Below are positions 18,201 through 25,486 of a stretch of DNA of 64,000 bases, one piece after another. This DNA comes from Clostridia bacterium DTU025 (GTDB taxonomy: Bacteria > Bacillota > DTU025): assembly GCA_001513145.1 (NCBI GenBank), contig LFSP01000037.1, forward strand, positions 128,239 to 192,238. Direction: 5' to 3'. The translations under genes were made by a program, and so were the position numbers. Position 1 is the stretch's first letter. Each line of letters opens with the position of its first letter. The notes below the pieces were generated by a model that saw only the letters and a program-made list of their open reading frames with translations, had not been told where the DNA came from and did not search any database.

Positions 18201-19439
18201 TTGCCTCCGCTCGCTGAGCCTACTCGCAGAAGCGCATATCTGGTTGCAGCCGTCGCGTCAGCCATCACGTTGGCCGTCATGCTCATGCCCGAGGTGTCCT
18301 TCGCAGCGTCCCTGGAAGGGCTGCGGGTATGGTGGGAGATAGTATTCCCTGCGCTCTTGCCCTTCTTCATACTATGTGACGTGCTGATGGGATTGGGAGT
18401 TGTACACTACATCGGCGCGCTCCTGGAGCCGCTGATGCGGCCGCTCTTCGGGGTGCCGGGAGTCGGAGCCTTCGCCTTCGCCATGGGGCTTGCGTCGGGC
18501 TATCCCATCGGCGCACGCATCACGGCAAGGCTCCGCAGGGAGGGGATGTGCTCAAGGGTGGAGGCGGAAAGGCTGGTGTCGTTCACGAACACCGCTGACC
18601 CTCTATTCATGGTGGGGGCGGTTGCAGTAGGGATGTTCCGCATGCCCTCGCTCGGCGCCACGCTCGCCGCATCGCACTACATATCCGCGGTCATCGTTGG
18701 CCTCCTGCTGAAGTTCTACGGCCACAGGGATCCGGAAAGCAGCTCAGCTGAGGCCGGCCGGCGCAGCCGCGAACCGCTCCTTGCCCGCGCCGCGCACGCG
18801 CTTTACACCGCCCGCCACCAGGATGGGCGCTCTTTCGGCCAGATCTTCGGCGATTCGGTAAGGGATTCAGTAGCAACCTTGCTGCTAATAGGAGGCTGTA
18901 TCATGCTATTCTCCGTGGTGGTGAGGGTGCTGGACGTGGCCGGCGTGACCCATCTGGCGGCCACCGCCGTTCGGTGGGTGCTCTCGCCCCTGAAGATGAG
19001 CACAGCCATAATCCCGTCCCTCATGAGCGGCACGTTCGAGATCACCCTGGGAACTGAGATCGCCAGCCGGGCCGCGGCGCCGCTGTCGCAGAGGGCCATA
19101 GCCGCCAGCGCCATAATAGCCTGGAGCGGGCTGAGCGTGTTCGCTCAGGTAGCTGCCATGCTGCACGGCACCGACGTACGCATGAAGCCATATCTTTCCG
19201 CGAGGCTCCTTCACGCGGCCCTGGCCGCAGCCGTCACCAAGGCACTCCTGATCCTGTCCCCCGCCATCCTCGGTGCCTCCGCACTGCCTGAGGGGGTGCT
19301 CGCCTTCCAGCCGGGCTTCATGTGGAACATGGCGAGGTCACTGGCATCGGCTGCAGTGGTCATGGGCCTCCTGGGACTGGCCGCCGTCGGCACGGCGACC
19401 GTGGCTCACCCCCGTCCGACGCAGCACAGGCGCCGATAG
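18201..19439 (+). CDS. ylbJ: Sporulation integral membrane protein YlbJ
   Basis: YlbJ is a polytopic membrane protein needed for spore cortex formation in Bacillus subtilis. The 412-residue protein has about eight hydrophobic segments and two Gate (nucleoside-recognition-like) repeats; the family signature GLASGYPIGARITARLRREG ... LVSFTNTADPLFMVGAVAVG lies near residues 97-150. The TTG start at 18201 has AAAGGA about 12 bases upstream; an in-frame GTG at 18189 is followed by a stop. It is one of only two plus-strand protein genes in the window and converges on the coaD cluster. Confidence 0.93.
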   Translation: MPPLAEPTRRSAYLVAAVASAITLAVMLMPEVSFAASLEGLRVWWEIVFPALLPFFILCDVLMGLGVVHYIGALLEPLMRPLFGVPGVGAFAFAMGLASGYPIGARITARLRREGMCSRVEAERLVSFTNTADPLFMVGAVAVGMFRMPSLGATLAASHYISAVIVGLLLKFYGHRDPESSSAEAGRRSREPLLARAAHALYTARHQDGRSFGQIFGDSVRDSVATLLLIGGCIMLFSVVVRVLDVAGVTHLAATAVRWVLSPLKMSTAIIPSLMSGTFEITLGTEIASRAAAPLSQRAIAASAIIAWSGLSVFAQVAAMLHGTDVRMKPYLSARLLHAALAAAVTKALLILSPAILGASALPEGVLAFQPGFMWNMARSLASAAVVMGLLGLAAVGTATVAHPRPTQHRRR

Positions 19440-19724
19440 CCAGTGCCTATCCGTCGTAGGTGTCAAAGAACGGTTGCGGTGCCCCGCCGGGTGGGTCGCT
19501 ATTCGGTGGCAACGACCCACCCACGCGTCGTTTACACGGGAAGCGCTCCGCACCGCCTTGGGCCCGGCGCGGGAGTTGAGGGGGGGTAGCCGGCGCCACG
19601 GCGCTGGCGTGACAACGACCCGCCGGCGGGTCGAAGCCCTGCACAAGCGACCCACCCATGGGTCGGCTTGGGCGGCCCCGCCCGGCCGGGGTCAGACGCC
19701 TGTCTCCCGCTGGTTCGACGCTCA
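19440..19724. repeat. Cluster of three GGGTCG palindromes between convergent genes
   Basis: Three inverted repeats share a GGGTCG/CGACCC core: a 10-bp stem with a 14-base loop at 19489-19522, an 18-bp perfect palindrome at 19616-19633, and a 7-bp stem with a 4-base loop at 19648-19665. The rest of the stretch holds no gene. The position between the ends of ylbJ and the coiled-coil gene suits bidirectional termination, but there are no T-runs. A similar element lies at 52184-52221. Confidence 0.8.
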
Positions 19725-20168
19725 CTATGCCTGTCGCGCGCTCCTGCGCCTGAGCTCCTCTATACCGTTTTTCACCACCGCCGAGGTGCGGTCGAGGGTC
19801 TCATGCAGCACCTGCAGAGTCGACTCCGCGTACTCCCTGGCACCGGCACGGATCTGCTCCGCCTCAGCCTGAGCCTCAGCGATGAGCTCAGCGGCGCGTT
19901 CCCTGGCCGCGGCCTCGTCCGGCTGCAGCTTCCGGCTCTCCCTGGCCGTGGACGAAGGCGAGACTTCGCTCTTGGCCGCTGCGCTCTCGGCGCCTGCCAC
20001 CGCCTGGGAGCGCCGCGCCTGTTCCTGCAGCACTGCCCTGATGCGGTCGATGAGGTCCAGGATCTCGACGGCGTCCACCGCCCGCTTGGAGCTGAAGGGG
20101 ATCCTGGTGCCCGTCTCGAGCAGGCGCTCCATCTTGTCCAAACACTCAAGCACGGAATACTGTGTCAC
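19725..20168 (-). CDS. Coiled-coil protein encoded after coaD (ATPase subunit H/B-like)
   Basis: The 147-residue protein has an N-terminal segment resembling small DivIVA/YlqD-like helices (TQYSVLECLDKMERLLETG), then a long Ala/Glu-rich coiled coil near residues 70-130 of the type seen in ATP synthase subunit B/E stalks (ERAAELIAEAQAEAEQIRAG). It has no membrane segment. Uncharacterised proteins of this kind follow coaD in several Clostridia. The GTG start at 20168 has GGGAGAGG six bases upstream and overlaps the coaD stop. The function is unknown. Confidence 0.75.
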   Translation of the reverse strand: MTQYSVLECLDKMERLLETGTRIPFSSKRAVDAVEILDLIDRIRAVLQEQARRSQAVAGAESAAAKSEVSPSSTARESRKLQPDEAAARERAAELIAEAQAEAEQIRAGAREYAESTLQVLHETLDRTSAVVKNGIEELRRRSARQA

Positions 20169-20170
20169 CG

Positions 20171-20656
20171 CTAACCCTCTCCCTTGCATCTGGCGATGAT
20201 CCGGTCCGCGAGCGCCGCAGGCACCATGCACCGGATGTCGCCGCCCAGTCTGGCAACCTCCTTGACGATGCTGGAGCTCAAGAAGGAATACTCCTGTGAC
20301 GCCATTATGTACATGGTCTCGACGGTGGGATCCAGCTTCCTGTTCATCAGGGCCATGGTCAGCTCGTATTCGAAGTCCGACACGGCCCTGAGGCCTCGAA
20401 CCACCACGTGGGCGCCACGGGCCCGCACGTAATCCACCAGCAGGCCTTCGAAGTGGTCCACTGACACGTTGGGCAGGTGACCGCAGGCCATCCGGAGCAT
20501 CTCGAGGCGCTCATCAGTGGTGAACAATGTGCGCTTTTCTGAGTTCACCAGAATAGATACTATCACAGTGTCGAAAATGCTCGCAGCCCTCTCAATCACG
20601 TCCAGGTGTCCATTGGTGACCGGGTCGAAGGTACCAGGGCAGATGGCCACTGTCAT
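20171..20656 (-). CDS. coaD: Phosphopantetheine adenylyltransferase
   Basis: CoaD performs the penultimate step of coenzyme A synthesis, joining 4'-phosphopantetheine to ATP. The 161-residue protein starts MTVAICPGTFDPVTNGHLDV, containing the nucleotidyltransferase T/H-x-G-H motif (NGHL), and has RGLRAVSDFEYELTMALMNR and the C-terminal YSFLSSSIVKEVARLGGD. The ATG at 20656 has GAGGTG six bases upstream; codons nine bases earlier are possible. It lies between rsmD and the coiled-coil gene, the usual rsmD-coaD pairing. Confidence 0.97.
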   Translation of the reverse strand: MTVAICPGTFDPVTNGHLDVIERAASIFDTVIVSILVNSEKRTLFTTDERLEMLRMACGHLPNVSVDHFEGLLVDYVRARGAHVVVRGLRAVSDFEYELTMALMNRKLDPTVETMYIMASQEYSFLSSSIVKEVARLGGDIRCMVPAALADRIIARCKGEG

Positions 20657-20661
20657 GTACA

Positions 20662-21225
20662 TCACCTCGTGAACTGGTAGAAGCTGATACCGGTGTCACC
20701 GTACGTGCTCTGCCTGATGAGCTCCATCCCGTCGGGCACAGGAGCGCTCTCGGTCCTTGATGAGTGCTCCACCACGATGAGCGCGTCTCGGGATATCGCC
20801 GGCGACATCGCCGCGTCCTCGAGAAGCTGACCCCATACTCCCAGCCCGTACGGGGGATCGGCGAACACCAGGTCAAACGGACCCCACTGCATGACCCTGC
20901 TGTCCGGGCTGCGCAGCACCGTGCTGGCCTTCCTGCATAGCACCAGGGCCGAGCCAGCAAACCCAAGGCTCTCGAGGTTCTCGCGTATCACGCGACAAGC
21001 GGCACGGTCCGTGTCGACGAACACGCACCGCGCCGCTCCCCTTGATAGGCTTTCGATCCCCAGGGTGCCTGCGCCCGCGAAAAGGTCAAGCACTCTGGCA
21101 CCGCTGGGCCTTTCGCCGAGGATGGAGAAGAGGGCCTCCCTCACCCTGTCAGACGTTGGCCGGGCTGACATGCCCGGAACGGTCTTCAGGCGTCGTCCCC
21201 CTGCGGAACCGGCGATGACCCTCAT
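20662..21225 (-). CDS. rsmD: 16S rRNA (guanine966-N2)-methyltransferase RsmD
   Basis: RsmD methylates G966 of 16S rRNA in the assembled small subunit. The 187-residue protein starts MRVIAGSAGGRRLKTVPG and shows RPTSDRVREALFSILGE, the SAM-binding VLDLFAGAGTLGIESLSRGA near residues 45-64, and the catalytic FADPPYGLGVW near residues 122-132. The ATG at 21225 overlaps the degV stop by four bases. Confidence 0.97.
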   Translation of the reverse strand: MRVIAGSAGGRRLKTVPGMSARPTSDRVREALFSILGERPSGARVLDLFAGAGTLGIESLSRGAARCVFVDTDRAACRVIRENLESLGFAGSALVLCRKASTVLRSPDSRVMQWGPFDLVFADPPYGLGVWGQLLEDAAMSPAISRDALIVVEHSSRTESAPVPDGMELIRQSTYGDTGISFYQFTR

Positions 21226-22082
21226 TTCAACAGCTCGCTCACAGGGCGCCACGCCACAGACATGGTGCCCGGGCCTGCATGTGTCCCCACGATGGGCCCG
21301 CACTCCACCAGCCAGCTGTTCCTCACGTTGAACCTGGACTTCACGTCGGCCAGCCACTGCTCCCCACGGGGCTCGTCGTCGGCGTGTAGCACTATCAAGT
21401 CGATCTCCTGCCCTTCAGGGATCGCCTCATGCATCAGCTCCAGGATCCTGGGGTACACCCTGCTCGCGCCGCGCACCCTCTCTACGGCGTCGATCTCGCC
21501 GTTACGCACCGTCAGGATGGGCTTGACCGACAACAGGCTCCCGATGAAGGCCGTTGCCTTGCCTATCCTGCCGTTCTTCTGGAGGTACTCCAGGGTATCC
21601 AGGGTGAAGTATAGCCCGTAGTTGGCCTTCGCGTGCTCAACGACCTTCCTGATGTCCTCTACCGACAGGCCCTTGTCGATGGCCTCGGCCGCTGCCATCA
21701 CTATCAGTCCCAGACCTAGCGACACGTTCTCCGAGTCGATCACCTCGATCTTGGACGACCCGATGGTGTTAGCCGCGATGCTGGCGCTCTGTAGGGTGCC
21801 GCTCATCTTCGTAGATATGTGTATCGAGAAGATGTGATCGTAGTCGGTTAGCAGCGACTCATACACCCTGATGAAGTCAGCGGGCGACGGCTGGCTCGTC
21901 TTTGGCATGACGGAAGCCGCACGCAGCTTGCGGAAGAACTCCTTGCTGTCGATCTCGACCCCGTCGAGGTAGCTTTCGTCTCCAAAGTGCACAGTCAGGG
22001 GGATGATGATGATCCCCTTGTCCTGTGCAACGCTCTTGCGTATATCGGAGGTGCTGTCAGTGACCAGAGCGATCCTGCCCAT
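21222..22082 (-). CDS. degV: DegV family fatty-acid-binding protein (FakB type)
   Basis: DegV-family proteins bind a fatty acid and present it to the kinase FakA. The 286-residue protein starts MGRIALVTDSTSDIRKS and has SQPSPADFIRVYESLL, the Thr/Ser-rich lipid pocket ISTKMSGTLQSASIAA, and YLQKNGRIGKATAFIGSLLS. The ATG at 22082 has AGGAG nine bases upstream. Its position twelve bases after fakA makes a functional FakA-FakB pair very likely. Confidence 0.95.
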   Translation of the reverse strand: MGRIALVTDSTSDIRKSVAQDKGIIIIPLTVHFGDESYLDGVEIDSKEFFRKLRAASVMPKTSQPSPADFIRVYESLLTDYDHIFSIHISTKMSGTLQSASIAANTIGSSKIEVIDSENVSLGLGLIVMAAAEAIDKGLSVEDIRKVVEHAKANYGLYFTLDTLEYLQKNGRIGKATAFIGSLLSVKPILTVRNGEIDAVERVRGASRVYPRILELMHEAIPEGQEIDLIVLHADDEPRGEQWLADVKSRFNVRNSWLVECGPIVGTHAGPGTMSVAWRPVSELLK

Positions 22083-22094
22083 GGCGTTCACTCC

Positions 22095-23897
22095 TCATTC
22101 CAGTGAAATCAGATAGTAGTACAGAGGCTGTCCGCCGTAGCAGACCTCGAACTCAAGATTGGGATAGGCCTCCTGTAGCCTCGCCACGATGTCGTTGGCC
22201 TCTTCTTCGGTCACGTCTGCGCCGTAGAAAACCGTGGCCACTTCATCGTTCTCAGAGTACATGGCCGCCATCAGCTCCTCGACCACCTGGTGGCGGCTCT
22301 CACCCACCGCCCTGAGGTCGCCGTCGAAGAGGCCTATGGTGTCCCCCTCCTTGATTACCCATCCATTGAACGAGGAATCCCGAACCGCGTACGTCACTTC
22401 GCCGGTCTTTACCTTTCCGGCCACCTCTGTCATGCGCTCGATGTTCTCTTCCATAGAAAGACTGGGGTTCAGCGCCAAGAGCGCGGCAACGCCCTGAGGT
22501 ACCGTCTTCGTCGGCACGACGCCGATCCTGATGTCAGACGTGTCGGGCACCTCAGACGCCTTGCCTGCCGTCAATAGCACGTTACTGTTGTTGGGCAGCA
22601 CGATGACGTTGTCGGCGTTGGCCGCCTTGGCCGCCTCCGCGATATCCTGGATGCTGGGGTTCATGGTCTGGCCACCTGTGACCACCACGTCCACGCCCAG
22701 GCTGCGCAGGATCTCGTCGAACCCATCGCCTGCCGCCACAGCCACAACGCCCAGGGGTTTCCTGGGCCTTTCCTGCGCCTCAGCCGCGGTGCCCTGGCCA
22801 GCCCCGGACGAGCCGCTTCCGTCGCCCGCCGGGTCGCCTCCTACTACGCCGGCCTCCGCCGCCGACCCCGCCTTGGCCTCGAACTCCTCGTGTTGGTCCT
22901 CCATGTTGTTGATGTCGATCTCATGAAGCGACCCGTAAACCAGGCAGGTCTCCAGCACCTTGCCGGGGGAGTTGGTGTGGATGTGCACCTTAACGGCCTG
23001 GCTATTGCCTACGATCAGCGCTGAATCGCCCTCCACGGCCCCCAGCACCGCGGCCTTTATTGCGTCCGGATCAAGGTGCGCACCTTTGACGATGAACTCG
23101 GTGCAATACTTGAACTCTATGTGTTCCCTGGCACTTCTAGCCTCCGGGGTCACCGCCACCGAAGCGCGTGCGGCCGGAGCGGATGAAGCTGCTGCCGCCG
23201 CGGCTACGCCGGCCGGACGCTCCTGGGGCAGTTCCCCCGGCTCAAACGCTGGCTCGCCCTTGAGGGCTCCCACAAACCCCTCAAGGAAGATGAGGAAACC
23301 CTTGCCTCCTGCGTCGACGACGCCAGCTTCCTTCAGCGTCGGCAGCATCTCCGGGGTGCGCTCCAACGTGATCTGACCCTGGCGAAGGCCCTCCTCTAGC
23401 ACGCCCACGACGTCGGCGTGCTGCCTTCCTGCCTGCACGCATCCGCGGGCTGTCATCCGGGCTACGGTGAGGATGGTCCCCTCAACGGGCTTGATCACCG
23501 CCTTGTACGCCATGTTGGCGGCCTCCACGAAGGCGGCGGCGATGTCGGTGGGACCCGCAGTCTTCATGCCCTGAAGACGCTTGGCGAACCCCCTCATGAG
23601 CTGCGAGAAGATTACGCCGGAGTTGCCCCTGGCCCCCATGAGGGCGCCAAGGGAGATGGCGTCAGCCACGACGCCGATGTCATTCGAATTCGATTTCTGC
23701 GCTTCCTTCAGCGCCGACGAGACCGTAAGGTACATGTTCGTACCCGTATCTCCATCGGGTACTGGGAACACGTTGAGCGAATCTACCAGACTCTTATTGT
23801 TTCCCAGCCAAGCCACTCCGGAGGCGAACGCGGTCTTTAGGCCAGAGCCGTCCATCACCTCGACGCGAGCCTGCTGGCTGCGCTCCTCTCCTGCCAT
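22095..23897 (-). CDS. fakA: Fatty acid kinase FakA (DAK2/DhaL domain, YloV family)
   Basis: FakA phosphorylates FakB-bound exogenous fatty acids to acyl-phosphate for PlsY. The 600-residue protein has an N-terminal DhaL-like nucleotide domain with VFPVPDGDTGTNMYLTV near residues 41-57 and MGARGNSGVIFSQLMRGFA near 92-110, both typical of the DhaL phosphate/Mg site, then the FakA middle and C-terminal domains. Two low-complexity Ala/Gly-rich linkers near residues 225-250 and 350-375 separate the domains and are longer than in Staphylococcus. Its start overlaps the asp23 stop, so asp23-fakA-degV-rsmD-coaD looks like one operon. Confidence 0.95.
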   Translation of the reverse strand: MAGEERSQQARVEVMDGSGLKTAFASGVAWLGNNKSLVDSLNVFPVPDGDTGTNMYLTVSSALKEAQKSNSNDIGVVADAISLGALMGARGNSGVIFSQLMRGFAKRLQGMKTAGPTDIAAAFVEAANMAYKAVIKPVEGTILTVARMTARGCVQAGRQHADVVGVLEEGLRQGQITLERTPEMLPTLKEAGVVDAGGKGFLIFLEGFVGALKGEPAFEPGELPQERPAGVAAAAAASSAPAARASVAVTPEARSAREHIEFKYCTEFIVKGAHLDPDAIKAAVLGAVEGDSALIVGNSQAVKVHIHTNSPGKVLETCLVYGSLHEIDINNMEDQHEEFEAKAGSAAEAGVVGGDPAGDGSGSSGAGQGTAAEAQERPRKPLGVVAVAAGDGFDEILRSLGVDVVVTGGQTMNPSIQDIAEAAKAANADNVIVLPNNSNVLLTAGKASEVPDTSDIRIGVVPTKTVPQGVAALLALNPSLSMEENIERMTEVAGKVKTGEVTYAVRDSSFNGWVIKEGDTIGLFDGDLRAVGESRHQVVEELMAAMYSENDEVATVFYGADVTEEEANDIVARLQEAYPNLEFEVCYGGQPLYYYLISLE

Positions 23898-24274
23898 CAG
23901 CTGCGCTTTTCCTTTCTGCGTGCACCGACTCGAACACCGTGCACTGTAACGTTGATCTCTGCAACTGGTAACCCCGTGGCTTTCTCCAACACGTACTTCA
24001 CCGTGTCCATGACGTTGTGGGCCACTTCGGTTATCCTTGTTCCGTATTCGACAATAATATATAGGTTTATTCTGAGACCGTCATCCCTCGCGTCCACTTC
24101 GACGCCCCGGGCGAGATTATCGTACCCGAGAAGCTCGGCTATGCCGTCAGTAAGAGTGCGAGACGCCATGCCTACCAAGCCGTAACACTCGGTCGCCGCC
24201 ATGCCGGCAACTGACGCAATCACGTCATCCGATATGGTGATGCGGCCCAGCTGTGTGAGAATGGACTTGCCCAT
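23897..24274 (-). CDS. Asp23/Gls24 family envelope stress protein (YloU)
   Basis: The 125-residue protein carries the Asp23 fold: GRITISDDVIASVAGMAATE, then CYGLVGM near residue 30, LRINLYIIVEYGTRITEVAH and a basic C terminus. Family members are membrane-associated cell-envelope homeostasis proteins. A YloU-type gene directly before a FakA/YloV gene is the normal Firmicutes order. The ATG at 24274 has GGAGGT close upstream. It diverges from rpmB. Confidence 0.94.
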   Translation of the reverse strand: MGKSILTQLGRITISDDVIASVAGMAATECYGLVGMASRTLTDGIAELLGYDNLARGVEVDARDDGLRINLYIIVEYGTRITEVAHNVMDTVKYVLEKATGLPVAEINVTVHGVRVGARRKEKRS

Positions 24275-24354
24275 CTCCAGACCTCCAACACTGCAACGCT
24301 AGGCGATTCTCTTGTATTCTCTGTCGCCCTTAGTTATTCCTTCTTGTGGCTACC

Positions 24355-24383
24355 TTGCGTAGTCTGCCCGCATATGATAGTAT
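24355..24383 (+). promoter_or_regulatory. Promoter for rpmB
   Basis: A -35 box TTGCGT at 24355-24360 and a -10 box TAGTAT at 24378-24383 are separated by 17 bases and lie about 40 bases before the rpmB start. Confidence 0.6.
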
Positions 24384-24424
24384 TTACGTTGTGCTCTCAG
24401 AGGCGCTGTCGAGGAGGAATTCGC

Positions 24425-24616
24425 ATGCCCAAGATGTGTGCAGTATGCGGTAAGACCCCGAGATCTGGCAACAACGTAAGCCACTCAGAGGTCAAGACCC
24501 GGCGCCGGTGGCTTCCGAACCTCCAGAAGGTCCGGGCGGTTGTTGACGGCAGTCCACGAAGGATCACCGTCTGCACCAGGTGCCTCCGTTCTGGCAAAGT
24601 CACCCGTGCGCTGTAA
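24425..24616 (+). CDS. rpmB: 50S ribosomal protein L28
   Basis: L28 of 63 residues starts MPKMCAVCGKTPRSGNNVSH and continues KTRRRWLPNLQKVRAVVDG, with a second Cys pair in TVCTRCLRSGKV, so the zinc-binding C+ form is intact. GAGGAGGAAT precedes the ATG by seven bases. It is a single-gene unit on the plus strand, divergent from the asp23-fakA operon, with its own promoter and terminator. Confidence 0.97.
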   Translation: MPKMCAVCGKTPRSGNNVSHSEVKTRRRWLPNLQKVRAVVDGSPRRITVCTRCLRSGKVTRAL

Positions 24617-24624
24617 TGTGGCTC

Positions 24625-24648
24625 GCCCCCGGCTCTGCCGGGGGCGTT
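24625..24648 (+). terminator. Terminator after rpmB
   Basis: GCCCCCGGC-TCT-GCCGGGGGC forms a 9-bp GC stem followed by GTTTC, directly after rpmB and before the convergent PHP gene. Confidence 0.7.
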
Positions 24649-24655
24649 TCACTTA

Positions 24656-25486
24656 TCACTGCACCGCCTGCCGTCTCAGTTCCTCCACCACTGACACGTC
24701 CACCGTTGACGTGCCCAGCATCACCCCTGACTTGCTCCGTGGACCGTGGCAGTCAGATCCGCCCGTGGCAACCAACCCGTACTGCCTCGCCAATGCCTGG
24801 TAGTGTCGCTGCTGCGCAGGGCTGTGGTCGGGGTACACCACCTCTATGCCCTTGAGGCCCGACTCCACCAGCGAAGGGATCATGTGGTCATTGTTGACCA
24901 GACCCGGATGGGCCATCACCGGCACTCCGCCCGCCTCCAGTATCGCCTGCACGGCTTCGTGCGGCGTCAGCTTGGACCTGGGCACGTACGCCGGCGCCCT
25001 CCTGCCTATGTACCTGGAGAAGGCTTCGTCCCACGAAGTGACGTAGCCGCCACGTATCATGGCCGAGGCGACGTGCGGCCGGCCTACTGATGCGCCCGGT
25101 TCCGCAACGGCCAGCACGTCCGAGATCTCCAGGTTCACTCCGAGCCGCGCAAGCTTTTCCAGCATCAGCTCCACCCGGCGTAGCCTGCTCTCGCGCTGCT
25201 CATAGAGGAGCTTGAGGAAAGGCTCATGGTGCACGTCCACGAAGTAGCCCAGCACGTGAATCTCTCCATCATCCACGTCCGTGGAGATCTCCACCCCACC
25301 CACCACCGTAACCCCCAGGCTGTCCCCGGCGTCCAGCGACGCCTCAACGCCGTCCACTGAGTCGTGGTCGGTAACGGCGATGGCGGCGAGTCCTCGCCTC
25401 GCCGCCTCCTGTACCAGCTGCTCAGGGGTGAAGGTGCCGTCAGACGCCGTGGTGTGGCAGTGCAGGTCAGCGCGCCCGTGCAACAC
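24656..25486 (-). CDS. PHP domain phosphoesterase (TrpH/RNase AM-like)
   Basis: The 276-residue protein is a complete PHP-domain hydrolase. Metal ligands are seen in RADLHCHTTASDGTFTPE near residues 5-22, VTDHDSVDGV near 38, GGVEISTD near 63, the VMAHPGL motif near residue 193 and GGSDCHGP near 246. The closest characterised relatives hydrolyse 3',5'-nucleoside bisphosphates or trim RNA 5' ends (YciV/TrpH). The start overlaps the ileS end by 20 bases, so it is probably co-transcribed with ileS. Confidence 0.9.
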   Translation of the reverse strand: MLHGRADLHCHTTASDGTFTPEQLVQEAARRGLAAIAVTDHDSVDGVEASLDAGDSLGVTVVGGVEISTDVDDGEIHVLGYFVDVHHEPFLKLLYEQRESRLRRVELMLEKLARLGVNLEISDVLAVAEPGASVGRPHVASAMIRGGYVTSWDEAFSRYIGRRAPAYVPRSKLTPHEAVQAILEAGGVPVMAHPGLVNNDHMIPSLVESGLKGIEVVYPDHSPAQQRHYQALARQYGLVATGGSDCHGPRSKSGVMLGTSTVDVSVVEELRRQAVQ

